Positions 28,311-39,003 of a stretch of 64,000 nt of DNA are shown in pieces (the stretch's first letter is position 1; every line of letters starts with the position of its first letter). Location: assembly GCA_029262455.1 (NCBI GenBank), contig JAJCZJ010000014.1, forward strand, positions 62,001 through 126,000, read 5' to 3'. Under the pieces are notes generated by a model. The model had not been told where the DNA came from and made no database searches. It worked only from the letters and a program-made list of their open reading frames with translations. Origin of the DNA: Deltaproteobacteria bacterium. GTDB lineage: Bacteria > Desulfobacterota > Binatia > HRBIN30 > CADEER01. The translations under genes and the position numbers were made by a program.

Positions 28311-30136
28311 GTCCGCGGAGGCGAAAGCCCGCGCCACCGACCGAACGCGGAGACTCCGCGAAGCCGGCCGCGAAAACACAAGTCGCCGACCGAGGCGCTC
28401 CGCCGACCATCGCAGCTGGAAAACCACCGACCGGAGGCGACCCCCCGCCCCGAGGCGAACCATCGAGCCGCGAGCCGTGGGATGATTTCGACATCATCGA
28501 GGAAGTCGGTCGCGGCGGCATGGGGTTCGTTTATAAGGCGCACCAGAAAAGTCTCGATCGCATCGTCGCCCTCAAGGTCCTCGCGCCAGACCTCGCGAGC
28601 GACAAGGAAGCGATCGAAAGATTTTTTCAGGGAGCGCGCGCTTCGGCCCGGCTCAACCATCAGAACGTCGTCACCGGCTACGCCGTCGGCGAAGACCACG
28701 GCCGGCACTTCTTCGCCATGGAGTTCGTCGACGGCGAAACCCTGGAAGATATCCTCGAGCGGGAACGAAGCCTCCGCCCAAGCGACGTCGTACGCGTAGC
28801 GCGGGCGCTCGCACGTGCTCTCGACCACGCAGAAGCCCGACACCTGGTTCACCGCGACGTGAAGCCCGCAAACATCATGGTGACCACCGACGGAATCGTT
28901 AAGCTCACCGACCTCGGGATCGCGAAGACCCTCGATAGACCAGGGATGACCGTCGACAACTCGGTCTTCGGGACGCCGTGGTACATCTCTCCTGAACAAT
29001 CGCGAAACGCAAAAAGCGTTGATATTCGAGCCGACATCTACTCACTCGGAGCCACTCTGTATCATCTCATCAGCGGCCATCCTCCGTTCGAGGCTGACAA
29101 CATGGTCGACGTACTTCTGGCGATGGAACGCGGCGACTTGCAGCCCCTTCCCGCGAGTGCAAATTGCCCGCCACAGCTGGTGTCGATCATCGAACGGATG
29201 ATGGAGCGAGACCCAGAGCAAAGATTTCAGTCTCCCCGCGATCTACTCGAAGCCCTCAACGCGATCGATCTGCCAGCAACCCGGTTCTCGTGGATGGACG
29301 AAGCCGCGCCGAGTCGAGCTGCACGCAGCGAACGCCCACGCAAGACGTCTCCCTCGCGAACCCCTGACTGGCGCTTGATCGCTGTCGGCGTCGTCCTCGC
29401 GACATTGGCCGCCTACGCGGCGGTCCGCTTCCTCGGAAAGGAGCCCGCCGAGCCTATCCCTGCGGCGATCACCCCCACCGCGGTTCCAGCAGCCACAGCA
29501 ACTCCGCCCACAAAACCCAAATCAGAAGCCAGCTATCTCGAAGAAGTGATCGCGGCCCTTGCCGCGCCGACACCGCGCTTGCGCGACGCAAAATTCCTCC
29601 TCGCAGACCTGCAAGCCTACTACCCGAAAAGCGAAACGTTTCGTCGCATGAACGACGAACTCGAGCGCGGCACGCTGGTCCTCTTTGAAGCCAAGGCTGG
29701 AGGCAGCCTCACCTCGGTTCCGGCTTGGGGCAAACTGGACCAGTCGATGACCGCCGGGGACGAATACCGCTTCGCTATCATCCCCACCCGCGCCTGCTAC
29801 ACCTACATCTTTCAGATCGACGGCGCCGCCATGAGCTACACGATCTTCCCCAGCGGGCAATATATGCCCGGGGTTCAGAACCCCCTCCCCGCCGGTCGCC
29901 TGCACTGGCTCCCGCCCAACTCCCGTCTTCCGCTCGACGATGCCACCGGGCTCGAACGGATCTACCTAGTCAGTCTCACGCATCCTCTCGACAGCCCGCC
30001 TTCACTGCTATCCGAGATTGCCAAAGACCCGGAAGCGGCGCGACAGAAACTCCGCGATCGCGGCCCAAACGGCGATTCCAACGAATCGTGCTTCGCCGAC
30101 GAGTGGCTCCATGAGTTTCGTTTCGCACACCGATGA
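28307..30136 (+). CDS. Transmembrane Ser/Thr kinase with C-terminal DUF4384 domain
   Basis: 609 residues if started at GTG 28307, which overlaps the previous stop as GTGA; the open frame itself reaches back to 28136 inside the upstream gene. A Pro/Arg-rich leader is followed by a kinase domain: GRGGMG at 68-73, Lys90 in VALKVL, HRDVKPAN near 176 and SPEQ. The metal-binding motif reads DLG instead of DFG, a tolerated change. A transmembrane helix (LIAVGVVLATLAAYAAVRFL) is near 365-385. The outer part ends in a domain like DUF4384 (AGDEYRFAIIPTRACYTYIF, later YTIFPSGQ), which also occurs in the next gene. DUF4384 is known mainly beside caspase-like and OmpA proteins. Confidence 0.88.
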   Translation: MSPRRRKPAPPTERGDSAKPAAKTQVADRGAPPTIAAGKPPTGGDPPPRGEPSSREPWDDFDIIEEVGRGGMGFVYKAHQKSLDRIVALKVLAPDLASDKEAIERFFQGARASARLNHQNVVTGYAVGEDHGRHFFAMEFVDGETLEDILERERSLRPSDVVRVARALARALDHAEARHLVHRDVKPANIMVTTDGIVKLTDLGIAKTLDRPGMTVDNSVFGTPWYISPEQSRNAKSVDIRADIYSLGATLYHLISGHPPFEADNMVDVLLAMERGDLQPLPASANCPPQLVSIIERMMERDPEQRFQSPRDLLEALNAIDLPATRFSWMDEAAPSRAARSERPRKTSPSRTPDWRLIAVGVVLATLAAYAAVRFLGKEPAEPIPAAITPTAVPAATATPPTKPKSEASYLEEVIAALAAPTPRLRDAKFLLADLQAYYPKSETFRRMNDELERGTLVLFEAKAGGSLTSVPAWGKLDQSMTAGDEYRFAIIPTRACYTYIFQIDGAAMSYTIFPSGQYMPGVQNPLPAGRLHWLPPNSRLPLDDATGLERIYLVSLTHPLDSPPSLLSEIAKDPEAARQKLRDRGPNGDSNESCFADEWLHEFRFAHR

Positions 30137-30240
30137 GCAAGCATGGTATCGTCTTCAATTGAGGGATTCGTTTTTCGAACGTGCCCCAGCAGTCCGTTGA
30201 AAACCAGGCGCGCAGGCGCTGGGAGAGTAGGGAGTACTCA

Positions 30241-31308
30241 ATGACTGACAAACACACCATCGTCAGCAAGATCGCTATTCTCGTCTGTTCGATCGCGGCA
30301 GTCGCCTTCGCTGCGACGGCCCAAGCCAAAGACTTGGATACAATCCTCCGTGAGCTCGGAGGCGAACAGAGAGGACCGGCTTCAAGCGGGGTCGCAACAA
30401 AAGAGAAGAGCGACGCGCCACCGAGTTCCACCGTGCCAATTCTATTCGATCACGACTCGGCCAGCGTTTCTTCTGCTTCGCTCAGCCAGGTCGCGATCGT
30501 CGCTCAAGCCCTCCGCGACGGCTCACTGGCAGACTATCGCTTTCGTATCGAGGGGCACACCGATCAAACGGGCACGTCTTCGTACAACCAAGACCTCTCG
30601 GAAAGACGCGCCGCCGCAGTGCGACGCTTGCTCGTCGATACGCACGGGATTGCCGCCTCGCGTCTGGTCTCGCGCGGATACGGCGAAAGCCAACCATTGC
30701 GCGGAGTCTCGCAGGTCAGCGAGACCGGCCGCGCCAAGAACAGACGGGTTGTCGTCGTCCGGCTAGGCGGTACGACGGCCGGCGAAACCGCAGCCACCCG
30801 ACCCGGCCACGTCCCATCAGGCCAGCCTGATGGCCCACGAGCAGACGCGGCAGTCCAGGCACAAACGCCAGCAGAGTCCGTGACCATTCGTTTGCAGCAA
30901 CGCGGAGAAGCTGCGGCTCAGCTGATTCGACCCGGCGGCGTGTTGCGCACCGACGACGAGTACCGCGTGTCGTTCGAGGCCGCGAAAGACTCGTACATCT
31001 ATTTGTTTCAATTCGACTCGAGCGGCAACTCGCAAGCCCTGTTCCCGAATTCCGACCTGGCCCAGGGTTCCAATCCAGTGCGCGCCGGTCGGACGTACGA
31101 TGTCCCAGAAGGCTCCGGCTGGCTGACTCTAGACGGTGCCGCCGGAGAAGAGACGATCGTCGCACTAGCGTCACAGAAGGAGATTCCCAACCCGACAGCC
31201 GCCGCTCTTCAGGCCCTGTCGCGCGGCCCGCGCGCCCCGGTGCCGCTCGGCGGTAACCCGGCAACACCGGACCTCTCGGTGTCGACGTTCACCTTCCAGC
31301 ACCAGTAG
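30241..31308 (+). CDS. OmpA-DUF4384 envelope protein
   Basis: 355 residues from ATG 30241, with GGAG six bases upstream and a clear signal peptide (ILVCSIAAVAFAATAQA); an upstream in-frame start at 30181 would bury the signal. An OmpA-type peptidoglycan-binding domain follows (ILFDHDSASVSSASLSQ, EGHTDQTGTSSYNQDLSERR, GRAKNRRVVV). The C-terminal 130 residues form a DUF4384-like domain (RTDDEYRVSFEAAKDSYIYL, ALFPNSD). The shared DUF4384 module with the upstream kinase suggests that the kinase tail and this protein contact the same partner, or each other, in the periplasm. It sits between the kinase and the CHAT protease, 10 nt before the latter. Confidence 0.88.
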   Translation: MTDKHTIVSKIAILVCSIAAVAFAATAQAKDLDTILRELGGEQRGPASSGVATKEKSDAPPSSTVPILFDHDSASVSSASLSQVAIVAQALRDGSLADYRFRIEGHTDQTGTSSYNQDLSERRAAAVRRLLVDTHGIAASRLVSRGYGESQPLRGVSQVSETGRAKNRRVVVVRLGGTTAGETAATRPGHVPSGQPDGPRADAAVQAQTPAESVTIRLQQRGEAAAQLIRPGGVLRTDDEYRVSFEAAKDSYIYLFQFDSSGNSQALFPNSDLAQGSNPVRAGRTYDVPEGSGWLTLDGAAGEETIVALASQKEIPNPTAAALQALSRGPRAPVPLGGNPATPDLSVSTFTFQHQ

Positions 31309-31318
31309 CGCCCACCAC

Positions 31319-34147
31319 ATGCTTCGCAAGGCCATCGTCACCGCAATTCTCACGTGGTCGAGCCTGGCCTCAGCAGACCTCGAGCGCGCCAGTGAACTGA
31401 ACACTGCCGGGCGTTACGCAGAAGCGGCAACCGCAGCACGAGCCGAAGTCGCACGCAGCCGCGGTGAGGACGATAGCAAAGGACTGATCGCAGCCCTCGA
31501 GCTGCTAGCCGACAGCTTGGTGCGCGACGGCCACAACGACGCCGCCGCCGAGGCGGCCGATGAGGCCGTCGCCCTGGCCAAAGCCCACCCACCAGAACTC
31601 GCTTCCGCTCTAATCATCAGCGCCCGTATCGCAACAGCTCGAGGTCGCCATGCAGCCGCGATCAAAGCGGCACAAGCGGCCCAAGAGGCCCAAGAGGCAT
31701 TGCGAATAGCGCCCGGTGGCCACAGCGATTCCGTCCGCGCTTCGGCGCTAGACACACTCGGCATCGCTCAGCGCCAGGCAGGCGACACCGCAGCAGCCCG
31801 CGCCTCGCTCACCCAAGCATTCGACCTCCGCAAGCGCCTGATGGGAGAGCAACACCCCGACACTGCCACGTCGATCGATCACCTATGCCTGATCGATCTC
31901 GACATGCGGGACGGACGTGCGGCGCAGCGCCGTTGCAACCAAGCGCTAGAGATACGCCGCGTCCACTACGGAGCGAACCATCCGCTCGTCGCCGAGTCCC
32001 TCAACAACCTGGCGTCTGCGCACTGGCTGTCAGGCAACCATCGAGATGCCGCCAAGCTCTACGAGCAGTCGCTCAGCATCAAGCAAACAACTCTCGGAGA
32101 AAGTCACCCAAGCACGGCGACTGCCATGAACAACCTCGCCGAAGTGTATCGCGCCCTCAAACAACCGGAGCGTGCAATCGCCTTGCTGCGCAGCGCATCC
32201 CTGGCATGGGAGAGTCGACTGGGGAGCGGCCACCCCAAGACATGGGTCGCATGGAACAATCTCGCCAAACACTACTGGCGCAGCGGCGCGCTCGCCGCGG
32301 CGCGGCCGCTGCTGCAGAAAGTCGCCGATTCTAGTTCGCAGACGTTTGGAGATGAGCACCCGACAACCGCACGCGCCAAGGCCCGGCTGGCAGCCTTGCT
32401 TCAGAGCAGCGGCGAAACCAAGCAAGCATTGGCACTGTACCGCGACGCTCTCGCCGTCGAAGACCGGACCCTGGCGACGATCCTCAACATTTCTTCGGCA
32501 GAACATCGACTCGAGTTCCTCCGCCGAACCGAAGGCCACTACTACGCCGCCCTTTCTCTCGTCGACCGCCACTTCCGCCGCGATGCGAACGCAGCCCGCT
32601 TTGCGCTCGGTCTCGTGTTGCGTCGCAAGGGCATTGTTCTCGACGCCGAATCGCGCGCTCGTGATTCCGTTGCAGCGCGCCTGAAACCGCGCGAACGGGA
32701 CGCATGGCGTCGGCTAACCGCTCGTCGCGACGAGCTGGCCGAACTAGTCCTCTCCGATTCGACTAGCGCTTCCACCCGCGACCTACAAAGCAAGATCGCG
32801 GAGCTGGAACAGCAGATCGCCACTGCGGTCAAAGCCATCGGTTCGAACAGCGCAATCGTCGCCAGCGAGCAAGCCTTGCGACAAGCAACTGTCGAACGCC
32901 TCGCAAAGCAACTTCCCGAAGACTCCCTACTTTTGGAATACGTCCTTGCGCCACATTGGGATGAAAGCAAAGCCGGATGGTCGGGCACATCCAACTACCT
33001 CGCCTTTGTCCTCGATCGTAGCGGCGACGTTACGCTCATCAATCTCGGCACCCGGAAAGTCATCGACAAGGTCATCGACGAAGCTACAACGGCGATCCAA
33101 CAAAGCACGGGCGACCTAGCGACCTACAACACCACGGTTCACGCCAAGATGGCGCGACTCTACGATCTACTGCTGCGGCCGGCGGCTTCACGAATCCGTC
33201 CCGAGACAACCCTGATCTTTGGACCAGACGGCAAGATCGGCGTCGTACCGTTCGCAGCGCTACGGACACCGAGCAAGACCTATCTCATCGAGCAGCACCC
33301 GATCACACACGTGTCCAGCGGGCGCGACCTGCTCCGCTTGCGTCGGGGAACCGCCCACGTCGACCTGGCCGTCGTCGCCAATCCGGCTTTTGGCGCTCCC
33401 GGAACGAAACAGCCGAGCTCGAACAACAACGCCCGCGGCTTCCTCTACCCCGACTCCTTCCAGCCCCTCGCCGGCGCCGCTCAAGAAGGGCGAATCGTCC
33501 GCGACCTAGTCCCCGGCCGGCACCAAATTCTCGAGGGAACCGAGGCCACCGAAGTGGCAGTGACGAGCATGTCGTCACCACAAATCTTACATATGGCAAC
33601 CCACGGCTTTTTTTTGAGCGACCGGGACGAAGAGGCGCCGGCGTCGACGTTTCAGTCTGCATCGACACGCGGCTACAGAGATCAAGTGCTGGCGCCGATG
33701 ACCCGGTCCGGGCTGGCTCTGGCAGGCGCCAATCTCGCCAATCGGTCGACCGGAAGCAGTGACGGGATCCTCACCGCACTCGAAGTGACGGCCATGGATC
33801 TTTCCGGCACCGAACTCGTCGTACTGTCCGCTTGCCAGACCGCATTGGGCACCATTCAAATCGGCCAGGGAGTTTACGGCCTGCGACGCGCGTTCGTCCT
33901 AGCCGGCGCGCAGAACCTCGTCATGAGCCTGTGGCCTGTCAGTGACAAGATTACGCGCGATCTGATGGAACGCTTCTACTCGGCTCGCCGCTCCGGACAA
34001 TCCCTCCCTGTCGCGCTACGAGAAGCACAGGTTCAAACACTGCGCTCTCTCAACGAAGCTCTCGCCGAAAGTGCCGGGGACGACGCCGCACCCGTTGTCC
34101 TATGGGCACCATTCGTGTTGCAGCAGGCGCACTCCTCGCAACACTGA
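31319..34147 (+). CDS. TPR-CHAT caspase-like protease
   Basis: 942 residues. A hydrophobic N-terminus (KAIVTAILTWSSLASA) looks like a signal peptide, so it may act in the periplasm. Residues about 20-400 are tetratricopeptide repeats of the kinesin-light-chain type (repeated AAxLYEQSLxIKxxxLGExHPxTA). A helical linker with coiled-coil character follows at about 410-530. The C-terminal CHAT domain holds the clan CD catalytic dyad: His762 in HMATHGFF and Cys839 in LSACQTALG. Supporting motifs are FGPDGKIGVVPFAAL and NLVMSLWPVSD. All catalytic elements are intact. TPR-CHAT proteases cleave specific proteins after activation through the TPR part. The neighbouring envelope genes suggest activation by an envelope signal. 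Confidence 0.93.
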   Translation: MLRKAIVTAILTWSSLASADLERASELNTAGRYAEAATAARAEVARSRGEDDSKGLIAALELLADSLVRDGHNDAAAEAADEAVALAKAHPPELASALIISARIATARGRHAAAIKAAQAAQEAQEALRIAPGGHSDSVRASALDTLGIAQRQAGDTAAARASLTQAFDLRKRLMGEQHPDTATSIDHLCLIDLDMRDGRAAQRRCNQALEIRRVHYGANHPLVAESLNNLASAHWLSGNHRDAAKLYEQSLSIKQTTLGESHPSTATAMNNLAEVYRALKQPERAIALLRSASLAWESRLGSGHPKTWVAWNNLAKHYWRSGALAAARPLLQKVADSSSQTFGDEHPTTARAKARLAALLQSSGETKQALALYRDALAVEDRTLATILNISSAEHRLEFLRRTEGHYYAALSLVDRHFRRDANAARFALGLVLRRKGIVLDAESRARDSVAARLKPRERDAWRRLTARRDELAELVLSDSTSASTRDLQSKIAELEQQIATAVKAIGSNSAIVASEQALRQATVERLAKQLPEDSLLLEYVLAPHWDESKAGWSGTSNYLAFVLDRSGDVTLINLGTRKVIDKVIDEATTAIQQSTGDLATYNTTVHAKMARLYDLLLRPAASRIRPETTLIFGPDGKIGVVPFAALRTPSKTYLIEQHPITHVSSGRDLLRLRRGTAHVDLAVVANPAFGAPGTKQPSSNNNARGFLYPDSFQPLAGAAQEGRIVRDLVPGRHQILEGTEATEVAVTSMSSPQILHMATHGFFLSDRDEEAPASTFQSASTRGYRDQVLAPMTRSGLALAGANLANRSTGSSDGILTALEVTAMDLSGTELVVLSACQTALGTIQIGQGVYGLRRAFVLAGAQNLVMSLWPVSDKITRDLMERFYSARRSGQSLPVALREAQVQTLRSLNEALAESAGDDAAPVVLWAPFVLQQAHSSQH

Positions 34148-34254
34148 GAACGCATCGCATCGAGCAGAACTTCCGAAGTGTCTACCTAGGGAGATCCACG
34201 TATTTGGCGTCTCCGTAATTGACAGTCACAACGAGTTGTTGCTAAGGGCCTAGC

Positions 34255-36657
34255 GTGTTCACGCGCTGCCCATCACGACTGACTTCTACACTTTCTCGCG
34301 GGCTTCGCATCATTCCCGTTGCAGCGCTCGCCGTGAGCTGTGGTGGCGGCGGTTCCCCGGCCGAGCCTGCGGGCTCGATGTCGCTGCGCCTGCGTTGGGG
34401 ACAATCGGCCACAACCGACAACCAAGTGGCGTTGCGCGGTCTCGCCGCTCCGGAACCCGGCGCCGGCTTCGGACGCGATATTCCCGCTGCGGTCAACACG
34501 ATTCAGATCACATTCGAGTCCGCGAGCAGCGAAGGAGATGGCACAGGGTTGTGCTGCCTGGCGGTCGCGGCCGAACCGATCCGCAGCGACCTCGACCGTC
34601 GCATCGCGATTCGAGACTTGCGGCCAGGCACTGCCGAAGTTCGCGTCCTCGGCTACCCGACTTCCTTTGCACCGCCTCCGCCCGGCTTTGATGGCGCCCC
34701 AATATGCCCGACGTCCGGAACGGTCGAGACACTGCCCTGCACGCAGGCAGACGCCACTGTTTCCACGCCGAGTTTCGACAGTCTCGCGGCTCGACCCGTG
34801 GATGTCGAAGTCGCCGCCGGGGAGACTTCCCGCGTCACCGACATCTCGATTCCAGCGGTGCCATTCCTCGTACCAGACAGCCTCGTTCCAGCTGCAAACG
34901 GCTCCGGAACAAACCCGATCGACCTCAGCTTCACGGTCGCGAAAGCAGCATCCGGCCTCAGCGCAGCCGATATTTCCATCGAGCTAGGTGACGGCACCCA
35001 AGTGCCGTTCACGACCACCGACTGCAACGACTCCGGCGCAACACCGTGCAGCGCAGGCCTGGAAGTCGAGGGCCTCATCGTCACCGCAGCAGGGCAAGTC
35101 TTTCCAGTCGGCCCGGTCGCCGTGGTGATTGGCGCCGAAGGCCGATTGCTCACCGGGCTTGCGGTGGACGCGCCGGCGTACGCGTTCGACGTGTCGCCGG
35201 AGCCGACCGCAACACCGACGGCGACGCCGACCGACACCTCGACCGCAACCGCAACCGAAACTGCAACCCCGACGGCAACTCCCACCGACACACCAACGGA
35301 AACCGCTACAAACACAGCGACGAACACTCCGACAGCGACGCCAACCAGCACACCGACCAACACCCCGACAGCGACCGCCACTGATACACCAACAGCGACA
35401 CCAACCAGCACATCCACTCCGACCTTCGGTTTCTTGGGGGATGAGTTCCAAGTGAGCCGAGGAGATCAGAGCACCTACATCGATCCCGACGTAGACCAGA
35501 TCAGAGACGGTCGATTCGTCGTCGTCTGGCACGAAGACGACGGCGAGAGCAGCTCCATCCGCGGCAGGTTGTACGAAACCAACGATGGAGCCGGACCATC
35601 GGTGGACTTCCCTGTCTCTTCGTCGGGTGCGAGCCAGGACCGCCCACGCCAGCCCGCGGTAGCGATGGATCCAGGCGGAAGCTTTGCCGTCGTCTGGACG
35701 ACACCTCCCTTCGTTTTCGGGCAAGGCTTCGACAGCCTCGGCGGCGCGATCGGCAGCGAATTTATCGTCGGAGACGGCACCTCGTTCAGTCGACCGATCG
35801 TCGATATCGTGCCCCGCGGCGGGGAGCAATTCCTCGTCGTCTGGTCCTCCGTCAATTGCACCGAGTGCAATGAAGCCACCGACATCACGGCCCGTGTCAT
35901 CGCAAGTGACGGAAGCGCCGTCGGCGACGATTTCGTCCTTGCCGAAAGGGTCGTACAGGTCTACACGCTCGCGGCGGACGCCCAATCTGACAATGACTTC
36001 CTAGTCGCCTGGCACAACCAGGAGCAAATCTTCAGCAATCCTCTGACCAACGGTTCGAGCTTCCGCAACCAAATCGTCAGTCGCCGCTTCGCTAGCGACG
36101 GGACACCGGCCGGAACGACAGCGCTCCAGGTCAGCCAGACGGACCCAGGATACCTAGGGGGCAACGAGATTGGCGTCGCAGCCGGAGCCGCGGACGACTT
36201 CATTGTGGTTTGGTCGGACGAATATTTGAATGCTCATCCGAGCGTAGCCGGGCGGCGCCTCGGCCGCGACGGGTTGCCGATCGGCAACCAATTCCAGATC
36301 AACACCACAACCGTCGGATACTACAGCTACGGCGCGCAGGTGGCCTTCGACAACGCGTCGCAAGAGTTCCTGGTGACGTGGGCGTCCGGGTACGATCTCG
36401 ACGGGAGCGAGGTTGGAGTCTTCGCACAAAGGTTGAGTTCCGAAAGCAGTCCGATCGGCTCCGCGTTCCAGGTAAACACCTTCACCCCGTATTCACAGGG
36501 CGCCGCGCAAGACAGTTCCTATGGTGGCGGTTTGAGCGTCGCATCGGGAGGAAGTGGAGAATTCGTCGTGACCTGGCAGAGCCAGACCGAGGACTACGAA
36601 ATCCGCAACATCCGCGCGCAGCGGCTCGGGGTCGAGGAGCAGCCAAGTGGCCCGTAG
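34255..36657 (+). CDS. Surface lipoprotein with Thr-Pro linker and seven propeller-like repeats
   Basis: 800 residues starting with GTG 34255. Signal with lipobox (VAALAVSC) is followed by an N-terminal beta-rich domain of about 290 residues ([31 protein letters not shown]). A Thr-Pro linker spans about 318-390 (TPTATPTDT units). The C-terminal 400 residues contain seven copies of an F-x-V-x-W strand (GRFVVVW, SFAVVW, QFLVVW, DFLVAW, DFIVVW, EFLVTW, EFVVTW), the spacing expected for a seven-bladed beta-propeller. No enzyme motif is seen. Its stop lies inside the start of the TPR-barrel gene, so it belongs to the same operon and may be the exported or sensed surface component. Confidence 0.85.
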   Translation: MFTRCPSRLTSTLSRGLRIIPVAALAVSCGGGGSPAEPAGSMSLRLRWGQSATTDNQVALRGLAAPEPGAGFGRDIPAAVNTIQITFESASSEGDGTGLCCLAVAAEPIRSDLDRRIAIRDLRPGTAEVRVLGYPTSFAPPPPGFDGAPICPTSGTVETLPCTQADATVSTPSFDSLAARPVDVEVAAGETSRVTDISIPAVPFLVPDSLVPAANGSGTNPIDLSFTVAKAASGLSAADISIELGDGTQVPFTTTDCNDSGATPCSAGLEVEGLIVTAAGQVFPVGPVAVVIGAEGRLLTGLAVDAPAYAFDVSPEPTATPTATPTDTSTATATETATPTATPTDTPTETATNTATNTPTATPTSTPTNTPTATATDTPTATPTSTSTPTFGFLGDEFQVSRGDQSTYIDPDVDQIRDGRFVVVWHEDDGESSSIRGRLYETNDGAGPSVDFPVSSSGASQDRPRQPAVAMDPGGSFAVVWTTPPFVFGQGFDSLGGAIGSEFIVGDGTSFSRPIVDIVPRGGEQFLVVWSSVNCTECNEATDITARVIASDGSAVGDDFVLAERVVQVYTLAADAQSDNDFLVAWHNQEQIFSNPLTNGSSFRNQIVSRRFASDGTPAGTTALQVSQTDPGYLGGNEIGVAAGAADDFIVVWSDEYLNAHPSVAGRRLGRDGLPIGNQFQINTTTVGYYSYGAQVAFDNASQEFLVTWASGYDLDGSEVGVFAQRLSSESSPIGSAFQVNTFTPYSQGAAQDSSYGGGLSVASGGSGEFVVTWQSQTEDYEIRNIRAQRLGVEEQPSGP

Positions 36658-38158
36658 AACGACCCGCCAGAGCCTGATCGTCAGCCTGCTCGCCTCGAGC
36701 CTCCTGGCGTGCGCTTCGCAAGCGCTAGGCTTGGACGACGCGGCAAGCTCGTATTCTCGCGCCCTCGTGCACTTCAATGGTGGGCGCTACCAAGAGGCCC
36801 TGCCGCTGCTCGACGAAGCGTCGCGCTCCGAAGACCACCGGGCCAAGGCACTCTATTGGAAGGGCAAGGCGCACCATCATCTCGGCGACCAAGCAAGTGC
36901 CGAACGCGAGCTGCGCGCCGCCCTGCAAGCGGATCCAGCGCTAACCGAAGCGGCTCTCGAGCTTGGAACACTTCTCGTCCAGAGCAAACGCTACGGCGAT
37001 GCCGTCGGTTTTCTCGACAGGGCCGCCAGCGACCCGACTCTTGCGACCGACGCCGCATACTTCCGCGGTATCGCTCGCTTGAAGCTGCGCAGCTACGGCG
37101 GCGCGAGAGCCGACCTCGAACGGGCCGCCTCCTCTGAGATTCTCGGCCTTCCTTCGCGCTACTATCTCGGACTGGTCGCCTACGAGCAACGCGACTGGAG
37201 CACCGCGAAACAACACCTGCAGGCGGTTGCCACGGCGTCCCCCGACTCGGATTTGGGACGTGAGGCGGCGCGAGTTCTAGAGAAACTGAAAGGCGCCAGA
37301 ACCGCCAGCTATCAAGCCCGCGCTGAGTTTGGGCTACAGTACGACGACAATCTGAACCTCGCTCCCGACAACGACCCACTCGGAATCACCGGGATTCGAG
37401 ATGCTCGTGCCACGATCGGCGCTGGCGCAGACCTGATGCTGCTGGAGAAAGATGGCCTGCGTCTTCTAGCTGGCTACGACTTTTTTCAATCCGTCCATTT
37501 CTCTGACGATGACTTCAACCTGCAAAACCACCGGCCAGCCGTTCAGGTGCAGTACGACGCGGGCAAAGCCCAGCTGGGGATCGCCACGCGTTACGACTAC
37601 TACTCGCTCGATGGCCGCAGCTTTCACCAAGGCGTGCAGGCTCTACCTTGGGTCAGCATTCCGGAGGGTGACTTCGGAAGAACCGAGCTGTTTTACCGCT
37701 ACCGTTGGCGCAAGTTCTTTCTGTCGCGCCCAGGTTTTGAGTTTCGCGACATTCGAGACGCCCGCAATCACGCCGCCGGGATTGACCAGTTCATCTACCT
37801 TGGATCGTCGCGCCAGTACGTCAAAGTCGGGGCGCAGTATGCCCGCGAAGACCCGTCAAACACCGCCGGCGAGCGTTTCGGCTACGACGGATTTGAAGTC
37901 GGGACAAAGCTGGGCTGGCACTTCCCGGAGTACTCGCTCGACACCGCAATCGGATACAGCTTCCGTTTCGAGGATTACTTCAGCCAAAGCGCCGGTCGCG
38001 ATGATCGCGAACATCAGTTCTTGATCTCGATCGAGAAGCCGATGAGCGAACGCGTCACCCTGGTCCTAGGTTACCTCGGGGTCGTGAACGTCTCGAACAA
38101 GGCGGCCTTCGAATACGAACGCAACATCGGCTCGATCAGCCTGAGAGTGAGTCTGTGA
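36647..38158 (+). CDS. TPR-beta-barrel outer-membrane protein
   Basis: 503 residues starting at GTG 36647 with GGAG nine bases upstream; it overlaps the preceding gene by 11 nt. A signal peptide ([17 protein letters not shown]; the Cys could even be lipidated) is followed by TPR-type helices at about 25-205 ([39 protein letters not shown]). The second half is a run of amphipathic beta strands ([46 protein letters not shown]) ending in ISLRVSL, typical of an outer-membrane barrel. The architecture recalls Slam-like and curli-unrelated surface assembly factors. It may export or anchor the lipoprotein coded just upstream. Confidence 0.82.
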   Translation: MARRTTRQSLIVSLLASSLLACASQALGLDDAASSYSRALVHFNGGRYQEALPLLDEASRSEDHRAKALYWKGKAHHHLGDQASAERELRAALQADPALTEAALELGTLLVQSKRYGDAVGFLDRAASDPTLATDAAYFRGIARLKLRSYGGARADLERAASSEILGLPSRYYLGLVAYEQRDWSTAKQHLQAVATASPDSDLGREAARVLEKLKGARTASYQARAEFGLQYDDNLNLAPDNDPLGITGIRDARATIGAGADLMLLEKDGLRLLAGYDFFQSVHFSDDDFNLQNHRPAVQVQYDAGKAQLGIATRYDYYSLDGRSFHQGVQALPWVSIPEGDFGRTELFYRYRWRKFFLSRPGFEFRDIRDARNHAAGIDQFIYLGSSRQYVKVGAQYAREDPSNTAGERFGYDGFEVGTKLGWHFPEYSLDTAIGYSFRFEDYFSQSAGRDDREHQFLISIEKPMSERVTLVLGYLGVVNVSNKAAFEYERNIGSISLRVSL

Positions 38159-38973
38159 GCATGACGAGAGCAAAACGACTCTTCGTGATCGTGGTTCTAC
38201 TCGCGACGCCAGTCTCGGCTAGCTACGCCGCCCCAGCCGGGCAAGTCACCGAGGTCCGTGGTGACGGCGCAATCGAAAGTGACGGCGGATCGCGGCAGCC
38301 AATCCAACCAGGGGCCACCCTCGCGGTCGGCGACAAGGTGAGTACTGCAGACACCGGCCGCACCCGTCTCTTGCTGAGCGACGGTAGTCTCCTCAGCCTA
38401 GCCGGGAACACCGAGCTACAAATCATCGAACAAACCGGCACCGGCACGACGTCGCCCCGCACGGCATTGTCGCTGTCGCGCGGGCGTGTACTGATCGCTG
38501 TCGGCGAGGGCTTTCGCTCTGCGGGATCCGAATACCGTGTCGAAACCAAGACCGCGATCACCAAGGTCACCGGGACGGAGTTCGTCATCACTTACGACGC
38601 GGTGGAAGACGTGACCGACCTGATCGGCCTCAGCGGAAGCGTCCAGGTGAACAGCGTGATTGATTTGTTGAGTCGCGGTGTGGTCGTCAAGGCACGTGAG
38701 CAAACGATCGTAAAGCGCGGCGAGTTGCCGACACGCCCCGATCCCATCGAAGAAACCGTCTTTCGCCAGTACATGGAAGATCTGCAATTCGTTGGTTTGA
38801 CACGACCGGCAGCAAGCGCTCTGGCCAAACCCTTGGTCACAGCGGACGACATCGATGAGCCAGACGACTCGACGATCAGCAACCCGTGGCGAGACCGAGT
38901 CCAGCAGGTGGATGGTATCGAGCAACCGGTCGACAGCCTCGGCACCACCGGCAACGTCGACATCGAACTGTAA
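38155..38973 (+). CDS. FecR-domain periplasmic protein
   Basis: 272 residues; GTG 38155 overlaps the previous stop as GTGA, with an ATG two codons on as alternative. The signal peptide (LFVIVVLLATPVSASYAA) is followed by a FecR domain (GQVTEVRGDG, GDKVSTADTGRTRLLLSDGS, SLSRGRVLIAV, TKTAITKVTGTEFVI). In siderophore systems FecR relays a signal across the inner membrane, but many secreted FecR-domain proteins like this one lack the anti-sigma part and have no known role. Here no transmembrane helix or sigma factor gene is present. As last gene of the operon it probably supplies a periplasmic sensing or scaffolding domain. Confidence 0.9.
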   Translation: MSMTRAKRLFVIVVLLATPVSASYAAPAGQVTEVRGDGAIESDGGSRQPIQPGATLAVGDKVSTADTGRTRLLLSDGSLLSLAGNTELQIIEQTGTGTTSPRTALSLSRGRVLIAVGEGFRSAGSEYRVETKTAITKVTGTEFVITYDAVEDVTDLIGLSGSVQVNSVIDLLSRGVVVKAREQTIVKRGELPTRPDPIEETVFRQYMEDLQFVGLTRPAASALAKPLVTADDIDEPDDSTISNPWRDRVQQVDGIEQPVDSLGTTGNVDIEL

Positions 38974-38985
38974 CACCCCTGGACG

Positions 38986-39003
38986 GCGCCGCGGATGCGG
39001 CGC
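38986..39003. terminator. Hairpin between convergent FecR and FHA genes
   Basis: GCGCCGC (38986-38992), loop GGAT, GCGGCGC (38997-39003). It lies just past the FecR stop and directly abuts the end of the convergent FHA-transglycosylase gene at 39004, so it can serve both transcripts. Confidence 0.6.

Noticed and set aside
34210-34240. TTGACA-like box upstream of the propeller lipoprotein
   Set aside because: The -10 partner is poor and it would sit too close to the GTG start; the gene is likely read from upstream.
34984-35985. Minus-strand 333-codon frame within the lipoprotein at 34255
   Set aside because: Low-complexity shadow of the Thr-Pro linker; no initiation signal and no domain.
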